Shown piece by piece: positions 16,566-25,061 of a stretch of 64,000 bases of DNA. Position 1 is the first letter of the stretch. Each line of letters starts with the position of its first letter. The notes beneath the pieces are model-generated. The model had not been told where the DNA came from, searched no databases, and saw only the letters and a program-made list of their open reading frames with translations. Both the position numbers and the translations under genes were made by a program. The DNA is from Pedobacter sp. JY14-1 (lineage in GTDB: Bacteria > Bacteroidota > Bacteroidia > Sphingobacteriales > Sphingobacteriaceae). Location of the stretch: assembly GCF_029269825.1 (NCBI RefSeq), contig NZ_JARJHU010000001.1, positions 310,001 to 374,000 on the forward strand. The letters are read 5' to 3'.

Positions 16566-17527
16566 CGCTTAAACACTACTCTTTTAATAAAATCCTGCAT
16601 AAAGCCGAGCCCATAGGCTGTGAGCTGAATAAAGGCCGCAATTATGCTCAAAAATGCAACTTTTAAAGACTTGTTGACCTGCCAGGAATGAAAAAATATC
16701 AACATAAAATAGATCAGCAGCAAAAAGTTGACTACAAAGGCAAGCGGCCACCAGAACAAATTGATTAAAACCGCCGCAATAAGCCCACAGGTGAACATCG
16801 CAGGAAAAAAATGCACCAGTTTGAGCTCCTTCGGAAAATGTTTATAAATATTGATCCTGGCCCTGCCGAAAAAATGCAGCTGCTTATAAAACTGGAAAAA
16901 GCTTGTCCTTCGCTTATGGTATACCTTTGCATCCGGGATCAGTCCGATCTTAAATCCAGCCTCATGGATCCTGATACTGTATTCAATATCTTCACCAAGC
17001 CGGGTCAGGGTAAAACCACCTACCGTTTCCCATACCTTCCTGGAAACCCCCATATTAAAACTACGGGGATGGAACTGCCCGATATGTTTCCTGTTTCCCC
17101 TTATACCCCCCGTCGTAAAGGGTGAGGTCATCGCATAACTGATCGCTTTCTGCACTGGGGTAAAGCTTCCATGCGCGGCATCCGGGCCCCCATAGGCATC
17201 CAGTTTGTGTTCATACAAATAATCGCTGACCGTTTGCAGGTAATCCTCCGGGATCAGGCAATCTGAGTCAAAGATCACGAAATAATCTCCCCTGGCCCGC
17301 TCAAATCCAAAATTCCGGCTAAAGCCCTGACCCGAATTGGTTTTTACGTAATAATGGAGATCCAGTTGCCCGGCATAACGCTCCACAATTGCCTTTGCAT
17401 CCTTTACGGAACCATCTTCGATCACCAGAACTTCAAACTGCAGGTACGTTTGCTTCGTGAGGGAGTGCAGTAATTCGTCTATCTCCTGCGGACGGTTATA
17501 CAACGGGATTATAATGGAAAAAAACAT
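16562..17527 (-). CDS. Family 2 glycosyltransferase with C-terminal membrane helices
   Basis: A 321-residue GT-A glycosyltransferase. The N-terminal domain shows MFFSIIIPLYNRPQEIDELL, VLVIEDGS, GQGFSRNFGFERARGDYFVIFDSDCLIPEDYL (the DxD-type metal site is DSD near 99-101), the acceptor region GEDIEYSIR (catalytic ED) and KVYHKRR. Two or three hydrophobic helices end the protein (about 230-305), so it is membrane-anchored with its active site on the cytoplasmic side. It is 3 bases downstream of a second GT2 gene and overlaps the following membrane-protein gene. Likely substrates are lipid-linked sugars of an envelope glycan. Confidence 0.85.
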   Translation of the reverse strand: MFFSIIIPLYNRPQEIDELLHSLTKQTYLQFEVLVIEDGSVKDAKAIVERYAGQLDLHYYVKTNSGQGFSRNFGFERARGDYFVIFDSDCLIPEDYLQTVSDYLYEHKLDAYGGPDAAHGSFTPVQKAISYAMTSPFTTGGIRGNRKHIGQFHPRSFNMGVSRKVWETVGGFTLTRLGEDIEYSIRIHEAGFKIGLIPDAKVYHKRRTSFFQFYKQLHFFGRARINIYKHFPKELKLVHFFPAMFTCGLIAAVLINLFWWPLAFVVNFLLLIYFMLIFFHSWQVNKSLKVAFLSIIAAFIQLTAYGLGFMQDFIKRVVFKR

Positions 17528-17530
17528 GGC

Positions 17531-18487
17531 TTAGTCAAGCTCCTTTTCAATCTGGTAGTGGTTACGCTCTGGTGCGCTTCTCGACACCAGCTCCGCTACA
17601 AAGCCTGTCAGGAACAATTGTGAGCCCAGGATAATGGCCACAAGGGCAATATAAAATAAAGGCTGGTCAGTGACGTCACGCTTGTAGGGAATATTTGCGG
17701 AAATGTGATAGAGTTTCACCCCAATCAGCCACAGGGCCATGAACGTACCGATCAGAAAACTGAGTACACCCATCGTCCCGAAAAAATGCATCGGCCGTTT
17801 GCCAAACTTACCCACAAAGAAGATCGACAACAGGTCAAGCAACCCATTGATGAACCTGCTCATGCCAAATTTGGTTACCCCATATTTTCTGGCCCGGTGC
17901 TCCACCACCTGCTCTCCGATCTTTATAAAACCTGCCCACTTGGCAATCACCGGGATATACCGGTGCATTTCTCCATAGACCTCTATATTCTTTACCACTT
18001 CATTCCTGTAGGCCTTCAGCCCGCAGTTAAAGTCATGCAGATTGTGGATACCCGACATACGCCTGGTCGCCGCATTATAAATCTTTGTCGGCAGGGTTTT
18101 GCTCAGCGGGTCATAACGCTTCTTCTTCCAGCCAGATACCAGGTCGTACCCTTCTTCCTTCACCCTGCGGTAAAGTTCAGGTATCTCATCCGGGCTGTCC
18201 TGCAGGTCGGCATCCATGGTAATCACCACATCTCCCTTTGCCGCACCGAATGCAACATTGAGGCCTGCAGACTTCCCGTAATTCCTCCTGAACTTGATGG
18301 CACGCACAGCGGGATATTGCTGCTTTAGCGACTCGATCACCTTCCAGGAATTGTCTGTACTTCCGTCATCCACAAATACCACTTCATACGTGAAACCATG
18401 CTCACGCATTACCCTGGCAATCCACTCAGTTAATTCCGGAAGCGATTCATCTTCATTGTATAAGGGGATAACAACAGAAATATCCAT
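17531..18487 (-). CDS. Polyprenyl-phosphate glycosyltransferase (DPM1/GtrB-like GT2)
   Basis: A 318-residue membrane GT2 that should transfer a sugar from a nucleotide sugar to undecaprenyl phosphate. Motifs are MDISVVIPLYNEDESLPELT, VVFVDDGSTDNSW, FRRNYGKSAGLNVAFGAAKG, ITMDADLQDSPDEIPEL (metal-binding DAD and the QDSP motif), SGWKKKRYDPLSK and NCGLKAYRNEV. Two C-terminal helices (about 235-262 and 275-300) match the GtrB/DPMS topology. It heads the run GT2-GT2-membrane protein-GH3-dxr-rseP-hscB with gaps of a few bases, which may be one long transcription unit. The presence of dxr downstream fits a polyprenyl-lipid theme. Confidence 0.87.
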   Translation of the reverse strand: MDISVVIPLYNEDESLPELTEWIARVMREHGFTYEVVFVDDGSTDNSWKVIESLKQQYPAVRAIKFRRNYGKSAGLNVAFGAAKGDVVITMDADLQDSPDEIPELYRRVKEEGYDLVSGWKKKRYDPLSKTLPTKIYNAATRRMSGIHNLHDFNCGLKAYRNEVVKNIEVYGEMHRYIPVIAKWAGFIKIGEQVVEHRARKYGVTKFGMSRFINGLLDLLSIFFVGKFGKRPMHFFGTMGVLSFLIGTFMALWLIGVKLYHISANIPYKRDVTDQPLFYIALVAIILGSQLFLTGFVAELVSRSAPERNHYQIEKELD

Positions 18488-18533
18488 GTATGCTTAAAGC
18501 GCTTTATTAACGTGCAAACATATATAAAATAAA

Positions 18534-20237
18534 TCAGATAGCTGCTGCGATAAACCTATAAATAACCGCCCGTGGCATCACCAGCGTACTTGTTCTGCTG
18601 AAACGGGCAATGTTGATCCCGTTAAAGTCTCCCGAAAGATCGAATACCGGGCCACCGCATTCTTCCGGCCTGATCAGTGCATCGTGCGAAAACACACTGC
18701 TGAAACCATCCAGGCGCAAACTCTTTCCACCTGCAAACCGTTCAGCGGGATGATCTCCTTGTCCCGGCATCTTCCTCAGGCCAACCATCAGTTCATAGCG
18801 CTCCCCGTTTCGCATTCCCTGAATACTGATGGTATCTCCGGGGTTATATTTGATTAGTTCCTGCCCATAATGTTCAGGGCGGCTGATCGGAACACCATTG
18901 ATTCCGATGATCCGGTCGCCAAGCTTTAATTTCGCTTCTTCTGCAGGACCACCGGGGGCCATTCTGGTCAAGATGATCTCTTCGTTGATAAAATTGGCGC
19001 CTGCGCCAAAAAAGCCGGCACTAAACTTCCTGGGCAAACTAAAGTTGGTACTGCTGAGTACGCTGGTTCGCTTATCTCCAGGCGCAACCGGGGAAATTAA
19101 AAAGCGTCCCAGGTCCGCTGTAGTCACCGCTGCCGTATCTGCGGGATTAAAAGAAAGCGCTTCCTTTAATAACATTCTGATTGCTCCGTTTTCAGGATCC
19201 GGCTTCAAACGCATTAGCACCAGATCGTTATCTGCATCACGTTTGATTACCTCCAGTCCAGCATGTTTCCCGCCGTACAGTACCAGCCCTGGCTCAGCCC
19301 CCACAAGCGATGATTTGCTGACCAGCAGGTATTCGGCCTTACCCTTCAACTTAAACAAAAACAATGTTCCCGATACAGAAACAGGATTGCCTTTTAACTT
19401 GCTTTCTACCTTCACTGCTCCGTCTCCATGCTTCAGGTTAATTTTACCCGAATGACTTTCCATATCAGCCAGACCCGGCATAGCCATCAGCTTGTCCTTC
19501 ATCGGATCTGAAGCCACCTCATCAGCTTCCGCCGGCAACTCTGCATAATCTTCCGGCTTTTGCAGTGCCGTCCAGTATTTCCGGTACAGATCCACAGGTA
19601 CCTCGAGGTTTACAGACTCAGAAATGTCAATCCTGCTGTGCAGTGCAACTACCCTACCCAGATAATCATATAAAGGGCCTCCCGAATCTCCAGGCTCCAT
19701 CTTGCAGGTAGAGACTACAAATCCCCATTTGTTCATCGGTTCACTGATCCTGCCAAATCTTACCGAAGGCTGCTTTTGATTGAGCGTCTCGGGATAGGAA
19801 ATACTGATACAGGGCTCGTTCTCCTTCAGGCTTCCTGACCATCCAAGTTCCGCATAGGGCCATTTACCTTCGCCCATCAGCTTCATCATCGCCACATCCG
19901 GCATGTTCTGCTTGTCCTTAAAACCGATCCGTCCCAGTGCTGTTGCCAGGCGCTCACTGCCATCGGTAAAGAATACCTTATAAACCTTACCCGGCACCAC
20001 TGCGTGTGCTACCGTCAGGATATGGCCTTCGGCACTTACAACCACACCACTAAACTGAGCACTTGCCTGTTGCTGTTTGGCCGTATCGAAACCCCATATT
20101 CTCACACTGGACTGATAAGCCTTAACGGTGGCAGCCTTAGAAATCTGCTCCATTTTTTTGTAGTCAAAAGATTGCGCCCTGGCCACGGCCGTCAGCAACG
20201 CTGCTGCGGAGAACGCAACAATAAGAAGTTTTCTCAT
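18534..20237 (-). CDS. Exported trypsin-like protease with PDZ domain and a second, degenerate protease half
   Basis: A 567-residue exported protein with a signal peptide at 1-21. The first chymotrypsin-fold domain (about 35-225) has a full triad: His in ILTVAHAVV (near 78), Asp in PDVAMMKL (near 113) and Ser in GDSGGPLYD (near 184). A second beta-barrel-like stretch (about 265-350) has Asp in DNDLVLMRL but no matching His. A PDZ domain follows (about 410-495, GGPAEEAKLKLGDRIIGING). The last 50 residues contain ECGGPVFDLSGDFNGINIA, which looks like the GDSGGP segment of the second barrel with Cys in place of Ser. It resembles HtrA-type quality-control proteases but is built differently. A 205-base gap separates it from the DUF4199 gene upstream. 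Confidence 0.8.
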   Translation of the reverse strand: MRKLLIVAFSAAALLTAVARAQSFDYKKMEQISKAATVKAYQSSVRIWGFDTAKQQQASAQFSGVVVSAEGHILTVAHAVVPGKVYKVFFTDGSERLATALGRIGFKDKQNMPDVAMMKLMGEGKWPYAELGWSGSLKENEPCISISYPETLNQKQPSVRFGRISEPMNKWGFVVSTCKMEPGDSGGPLYDYLGRVVALHSRIDISESVNLEVPVDLYRKYWTALQKPEDYAELPAEADEVASDPMKDKLMAMPGLADMESHSGKINLKHGDGAVKVESKLKGNPVSVSGTLFLFKLKGKAEYLLVSKSSLVGAEPGLVLYGGKHAGLEVIKRDADNDLVLMRLKPDPENGAIRMLLKEALSFNPADTAAVTTADLGRFLISPVAPGDKRTSVLSSTNFSLPRKFSAGFFGAGANFINEEIILTRMAPGGPAEEAKLKLGDRIIGINGVPISRPEHYGQELIKYNPGDTISIQGMRNGERYELMVGLRKMPGQGDHPAERFAGGKSLRLDGFSSVFSHDALIRPEECGGPVFDLSGDFNGINIARFSRTSTLVMPRAVIYRFIAAAI

Positions 20238-20434
20238 GAATTACTGTAAACCGCAAATCTAGCAGAATTGCCGGTATACTGTAAGCAGGAATGCCACCTT
20301 GTTTTGAAACTTTTTTGTGGCATAAGTGTTTAATGTGTAAATTAAGGATACCTATAAACCCTGTTAACTATATAACTATGTCTATTTACCTTGAATTCCC
20401 TTCAATCGAAGATTATCCGGTTTACGAACCGCAG

Positions 20435-20455
20435 ACTGCAGCCTAGGGCTGCAGT
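20435..20455. terminator. Perfect 9-bp hairpin at the 3' end of the DUF4199 gene
   Basis: The arms ACTGCAGCC and GGCTGCAGT enclose the three-base loop TAG. The stop codon of the minus-strand DUF4199 gene lies inside it. There is no clear T-run on either side, so it may be a stabilising or pausing structure rather than an intrinsic terminator. It also closes a 22-codon plus-strand open frame (20378-20446). Confidence 0.45.
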
Positions 20456-21006
20456 TCATTAACTTCGTACAACGGCCTGTCCCTTTTGATGATGGCTGCA
20501 CTGATCAGGCTGACGACAAGGCCGGTTAATGTGTAAGATACCGCCCCGCCAAATCCGATGAAAAATGCCATATAGGAACGTGTCATCTCTATTCCCTTGA
20601 CCTGTTGCGCATCATTTCCTGCTTTCTGCAGTGCGAGATCGATCAGTGCCTCAAAAGCCTCCCGGTCAAGGAACTTATAATAAACGATCAGGACAAATCC
20701 TACAAATAGTCCGCTATATGCAGCTACCTTAAAACCAGCAGAAAAAGCCTTTCCAAAGGTAATGTATCCGCCAAGCTCCTTCTTAAAGTTAGTCTGTACA
20801 TATAATATCGCAAGGATAAAAGGCACATAGGACAACGTAGAAGACACAATCTTTTCCACAGTGGTCATATTCGGATTGTTTTGATCTATACCCAGCATTT
20901 TGAATATATAGATCAGCATCAGGAAATAGACGGTGTAAACCAATGCACTTTTAAAGGCAAGTTTATTCGGGCTGTATTGAGGCGTAAAAGCAACGTTCTC
21001 TTCCAT
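20443..21006 (-). CDS. DUF4199 integral membrane protein
   Basis: A 187-residue protein with four predicted helices (about 17-40, 52-70, 90-115 and 145-175) and the typical DUF4199 features: FKSALVYTVYFLMLIY early, GGYITFGKAFSAGFKVAAYSGL in the middle and the ARG/ASP-rich tail after the last helix. The family is restricted to Bacteroidota. In them it often sits beside dihydroorotase-like and glycosyltransferase genes, as here. Function unknown. It is 20 bases downstream of the acidic protein gene, so probably in the same transcript. Confidence 0.82.
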   Translation of the reverse strand: MEENVAFTPQYSPNKLAFKSALVYTVYFLMLIYIFKMLGIDQNNPNMTTVEKIVSSTLSYVPFILAILYVQTNFKKELGGYITFGKAFSAGFKVAAYSGLFVGFVLIVYYKFLDREAFEALIDLALQKAGNDAQQVKGIEMTRSYMAFFIGFGGAVSYTLTGLVVSLISAAIIKRDRPLYEVNELQP

Positions 21007-21026
21007 TATTATTCTTCTTTAAAATT

Positions 21027-21701
21027 TCAATTCACTTCATTAAAACTACTGATCAGGCTATATACTGCAAGGTCAAATTCCTTGTATTCATTGAAACGCT
21101 CCAGTTCTCCGAGCACTTCAGCATTGGTTCTTGGCTGATGAAAGAAAACCAGCATAGGCACAAACAAGTCTTCCAATTCCTCACCGACCTCCAGTTGCCG
21201 GGCAGTCTTACAGATCTCCTCTACACTGCTTTCTGCAAGTTGCTGGTTACTGATCAAAGCCTCATAGATATGAAATTCATCCTGAAACTCATCCTCTTCC
21301 ACCAGCAGGAATTCTTTCAGAAAATCGCCCAGTTCCGGCTTTATACCTTCGTCATGGCATTCATTAATATACAACAGCAGGTTCAGCAATTCCGTACCGC
21401 GGTCTATCGTTTCCTCCTCAATATCCGCCCACTCATCAGAGTCCAGGTAATCTGCTTCCAGACGCTTCACATCGCTGGCAAAGAAGTTAATCATCAGCAA
21501 ATCAAAGAAAACTTCCCTGAGCTGTTCAAAAGCAGGATACTCGTCGATCACCGAATCAAACGCTTCTACCTTTTCCAGGAAACCGGTCTCCAGCCCGAAG
21601 ACATTAAAGAGTCCTTCCTTCAATGCAGCAACCTCAGCACCATTAGCACCGGGAAATTTATCCAGCGCAGCTGAAAGCGACTTTTTTACCTGATTATCCA
21701 T
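21027..21701 (-). CDS. Acidic, helical protein of unknown function
   Basis: A 224-residue soluble protein, rich in Glu, Asp and Leu, predicted to be mostly helical, with no signal peptide and no cysteine cluster. Acidic stretches include DEWADIEEETIDRGTELL and LLVEEDEFQDEFHI. I do not recognise a named domain. It overlaps the dihydroorotase-like gene by 8 bases and precedes the DUF4199 gene by 20, and this order suggests a conserved Sphingobacteriaceae operon. It may act as a partner of one of its neighbours; that is inference. Confidence 0.65.
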   Translation of the reverse strand: MDNQVKKSLSAALDKFPGANGAEVAALKEGLFNVFGLETGFLEKVEAFDSVIDEYPAFEQLREVFFDLLMINFFASDVKRLEADYLDSDEWADIEEETIDRGTELLNLLLYINECHDEGIKPELGDFLKEFLLVEEDEFQDEFHIYEALISNQQLAESSVEEICKTARQLEVGEELEDLFVPMLVFFHQPRTNAEVLGELERFNEYKEFDLAVYSLISSFNEVN

Positions 21702-22971
21702 ACGCTTGTAGTTTTTTATGGTTACCCACCAGCATCACCTTTCCGGTCAGTACCTGGTTCAGTAACGGAGAATTAGAAGATTTAGAATAGTTACTGCCTG
21801 AATCATACATCCAGGTCTTTGCAGGGTCATAGACTACAAAATCAGCTTCCTCCCCCTCGGCAACAACCGGAACCTTAAGCCCCAGCAACCTGCGCGGGTT
21901 TACGGAAAGCTTGTCCGCAATCGTCACTGCATCAAGCCCCGCACTCAGCAATAAAGGCAGCACCGTCTGTAAACCAATGATGCCATAAGCAGCGATGTCA
22001 AATTCAACAACCTTTACTTCTTTTTCCTTCGGTCTGTGCTGCGATACCACGGCGTCTATAGTTCCGTCCGTCAATCCGGCCAGCAGGGCCTGTATGTCTG
22101 CACGTCCGCGAAGCGGCGGCTTTACTTTATAATTGCTGTCAAAATCATTCAGCAGATCCTCGGTAAAGACTAGGTGATGCGCAGCCACATCACAGCTTAC
22201 TTTTACGCCTTCCTGCTTCGCCTTCCGGATCAGTTCAACTGCACCTGCCGTCGAAACCGTGCTGATATGCACTGGCGCATCATGGTAGCGCGCCAGGAAA
22301 ATATCCCTGCTGATGTGCATTTCCTCTGCAAGGGCCGGGATGCCCTTCATTCCCAGCAGCACACTTGTACTGCTTTCATTCACCTGGCTCTTGCCTGCAA
22401 TAGCGCTATTCTCAGGATAAGACATCAGCAGTCCGCCCAGACCCTGCGCATATTGCAGCGCCCTGCTCATGAAACCGTCATCGGCAACAGGTCTCCCCGC
22501 ATCCGAAAAAGCCACCGCCCCGGCCTGCTTCATATCATACATTTCGGCCAGCTCCTTACCTCCCAGTCCCTGGCTCACTGCCCCTACAGGGTACACACTT
22601 ACCAGCCCCCCCCTTACGCGGTTCAGGATATATTCAACCTGTGCTTTGCTCTGCACCGGAGGGTTCGTGTCCGGCAATACTGCCAGGCCGGTAAAGCCGC
22701 CCGCGGCAGCCGCCGCAACCGCAGTCGAAAGATCTTCCCGGATCTCATAGCCCGGATCACCCACTGCACAGTTCAGGTCAAAGAATCCCGGCGATAAGAC
22801 TGCACCGGCTCCCTCAAACACCGGTTCACCGTCCCCTGCAGCAATTCCCTGGCCCAGGTCGAGGTCCGTCACTTCAGCAATCATGCCGTCCGTCACACGT
22901 ACATCGCATTTCTTCTGATTAAGCGGACTGTTTGGATCTGCAATGGTAATACCCTTGATAAGAAGGTTCAT
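21694..22971 (-). CDS. Dihydroorotase-like protein lacking the metal-binding HxH motif
   Basis: A 425-residue member of the dihydroorotase/cyclic amidohydrolase family. The overall fold motifs are present: VLSPGFFDLNCAVGDPGYE in place of the usual GFxDxHxHxRxPG, CDVAAHHLVFTEDLL with its His, and YKVKPPLR. The HxH pair is replaced by Asn-Cys-Ala, and the catalytic Asp region (normally TDHAPH) reads VSQHRPKEKE. It is therefore unlikely to hydrolyse dihydroorotate. Known relatives (the PyrC' type of pseudomonads) are inactive partners needed for aspartate transcarbamoylase assembly. A similar structural role is the best guess, but no pyrB is in the window. It overlaps the BatA-like gene (ATGA) and the acidic gene. 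Confidence 0.8.
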   Translation of the reverse strand: MNLLIKGITIADPNSPLNQKKCDVRVTDGMIAEVTDLDLGQGIAAGDGEPVFEGAGAVLSPGFFDLNCAVGDPGYEIREDLSTAVAAAAAGGFTGLAVLPDTNPPVQSKAQVEYILNRVRGGLVSVYPVGAVSQGLGGKELAEMYDMKQAGAVAFSDAGRPVADDGFMSRALQYAQGLGGLLMSYPENSAIAGKSQVNESSTSVLLGMKGIPALAEEMHISRDIFLARYHDAPVHISTVSTAGAVELIRKAKQEGVKVSCDVAAHHLVFTEDLLNDFDSNYKVKPPLRGRADIQALLAGLTDGTIDAVVSQHRPKEKEVKVVEFDIAAYGIIGLQTVLPLLLSAGLDAVTIADKLSVNPRRLLGLKVPVVAEGEEADFVVYDPAKTWMYDSGSNYSKSSNSPLLNQVLTGKVMLVGNHKKLQAYG

Positions 22972-25022
22972 GTTCCTTGTAAGTTTTTTGTTGGGTTAAA
23001 AAATCTGATCAATAATACTTCTGCGGACAAGAAAACTACAGCTAAAATTAGACAAAGTTTCCATAACTCCCCAGGGTTATTTTTTGCCGCCATATTGAGT
23101 GAAAGCGCATCGCGGCGCGAGTTGTAAACTTCTGCCTTCGCCTTGCCGAACAGCCCCTTAAGGTCACTTTCGCTGGCGTAGTGCATGTCCGATTCCCGTC
23201 TGTCTTCATTAAAGGCCACTATAGCAAGTAGCGAATCCTGCTTTTTAAGGTCATAGAAACCTCCCTTTCTGATCTGGTCAGCTACATAAAGTCGTGTTTT
23301 GCCCGGCAGCTGCCTCAGCTCAGGAATCACCTCCGAGCTGCCCGAAACCAGCCTCAGCACCTCATTGCCCAGCAGGTTCACTTTTTGAGTTTCTATCAGC
23401 TCGTCTCTTCCCGCAGTATAAGACAACGGACGTCCTTTGCCACTGCCAAAAGCCACCTTGTACATCAGCGGCACAAATACCGGGTGCCTGGATAGGCTGG
23501 CATCCTTTGGATCAAGGCTAACAGCGCTCAGGTAAAAATTACCTGACCCTCTGCCATAGCGCGCAAACATGGAACGGTTCAAAGGCAGCTTCAGCAGGTT
23601 TTCCCGGCCACTGCCGCTTGCGTCTGCATAACTGAAATACCTCACCGCAACAGGCAGGTCAACGTGATCCGGTACCTGGTCAAATATATCTCTGAACATC
23701 GGGTCCTTAAGGTCAATCTCAGCCGGTACAGGTTGTCCGCTCAACAGTTGCTGTACCGCAGGTAGTTTCAGGCCCGTCAGAAAAGAACTATAAATTTTCA
23801 CATCTGTATCCAGATTGGGAAAGATCACTACCGTTCCTCCATTCTGCACATAGGTCTCCAGTTCCTGGGCAAGTCCCGAAGAAGGCTCCTTAAGGCCGTT
23901 TAGCACAATCAGGTCATACCTGGAAAATCCCGCATACCGTATATTAGATTCCGGCATATCCGTCAGTTTAAAATAATCTTCAGCTTTAAAAAGCGCATGG
24001 ATATAGCTACCCTGTTCAGGGCCACTGATATTCAGTATATCCAACGAAGGACTTACCTCAAAGGCAAAATTCAATTCATCGTCAAAAGTCAGTGGATAAT
24101 CCCTCACCGCCACAGTCGCCTTCTGCCAGCCAGCACCAAGCCCGCTTACCGAAAGTGTATCCATTACAGGTTTACCTGCGGGCACGTTTACATTGGAAAG
24201 GGCCTTTTGCTGCCCGTTCACCATCAGCTTCAGCGGAATACCCTCCGCATCCTCCTCACCATAATTCCTCAACCGTACGACAAACCGACTGGTCTCTCCC
24301 GGCTTATGTACCGGCGACAGGGTCCAGATACTGTCCGCAGCAATATTAGGCTGGTTGTTGGCGTTCAGCCTCAGTACATGGTAGGCCACGTCTCCCGACA
24401 ACACCGAGGAATCCAACCGGTTACCGGCAAAACCCTGTTGAAAATCGGAGATCAGATAGACCACCTGCTCAGTTCCGGCATCCAGACCGGTTTTTAAACG
24501 GTTCAGCACCTGTTGCAGGCTACGGGAAGCTGATGATATCTTCACCTCATCCAGTAAAGTCAGGAATTCCTCCCTGTTCACCTGCCGCTGGTGTCTGCCC
24601 TCAAAATCATTGGTCAGCAACTGGAAACGGTCGCTGAGCGTATACGACGATACAATTTTCTTAGCCCTGCGCTTGGCCTCATCCAGCAGGCTGCCTTCCT
24701 TGTTCACCGTCTCCATGCTGTAGGAATTGTCTATATATATACTCACTGTCCTGTTCATCGCCAGACGCTCTCCATTTTCGGCAGGGAGAAATGGCCTGGC
24801 AAAGGCCAGCACCAGGAAAGCCAGGGCCAGACAGCGGCACAGCAGTACCAGCAGGTTCTTCAGACGTTCGCGCGACGCGTTCTGTTCCTGCAATTCCTTC
24901 AGGAACTGCACATTACTAAAATAAACCTTTTTGAATCTCCTGAAATTGAATAAATGAATGATGACCGGAACGGCTACAGCCAGAAGCGCAAAGAGAAAGC
25001 CTGGATATAGGAAATTCATCAA
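22968..25022 (-). CDS. BatA-domain membrane protein with von Willebrand A-type domain
   Basis: A 684-residue protein starting with the BatA N-terminal helix pair: FLYPGFLFALLAVAVPVIIH, LFNFRRFKKVYFSNVQFLKE and LLVLLCRCLALAFLVLAFARPF. A vWA-like domain follows (about 90-240) with TVSIYIDNSYSMET in place of a perfect DxSxS MIDAS motif and VVYLISDFQQGF. A periplasmic beta-rich region with a CARDB-like stretch comes next, and a final helix near 660. Proteins of this class are common in Bacteroidota beside AAA MoxR/BatABCD genes, but here it stands without a MoxR ATPase. It heads the run of overlapping genes down to DUF4199. Role probably in envelope stress or assembly; not shown. Confidence 0.8.
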   Translation of the reverse strand: MMNFLYPGFLFALLAVAVPVIIHLFNFRRFKKVYFSNVQFLKELQEQNASRERLKNLLVLLCRCLALAFLVLAFARPFLPAENGERLAMNRTVSIYIDNSYSMETVNKEGSLLDEAKRRAKKIVSSYTLSDRFQLLTNDFEGRHQRQVNREEFLTLLDEVKISSASRSLQQVLNRLKTGLDAGTEQVVYLISDFQQGFAGNRLDSSVLSGDVAYHVLRLNANNQPNIAADSIWTLSPVHKPGETSRFVVRLRNYGEEDAEGIPLKLMVNGQQKALSNVNVPAGKPVMDTLSVSGLGAGWQKATVAVRDYPLTFDDELNFAFEVSPSLDILNISGPEQGSYIHALFKAEDYFKLTDMPESNIRYAGFSRYDLIVLNGLKEPSSGLAQELETYVQNGGTVVIFPNLDTDVKIYSSFLTGLKLPAVQQLLSGQPVPAEIDLKDPMFRDIFDQVPDHVDLPVAVRYFSYADASGSGRENLLKLPLNRSMFARYGRGSGNFYLSAVSLDPKDASLSRHPVFVPLMYKVAFGSGKGRPLSYTAGRDELIETQKVNLLGNEVLRLVSGSSEVIPELRQLPGKTRLYVADQIRKGGFYDLKKQDSLLAIVAFNEDRRESDMHYASESDLKGLFGKAKAEVYNSRRDALSLNMAAKNNPGELWKLCLILAVVFLSAEVLLIRFFNPTKNLQGT

Positions 25023-25061
25023 AGACCAAAGGTAAGCGTTTTAGGGCAGCCCTGCAACCGG

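Noticed and set aside
22968..25022. BatA-like gene as part of a MoxR-BatABCD operon
   Set aside because: No MoxR ATPase, DUF58 or BatB/C/D gene is adjacent. Only the N-terminal BatA segment and a vWA-like domain are shared.
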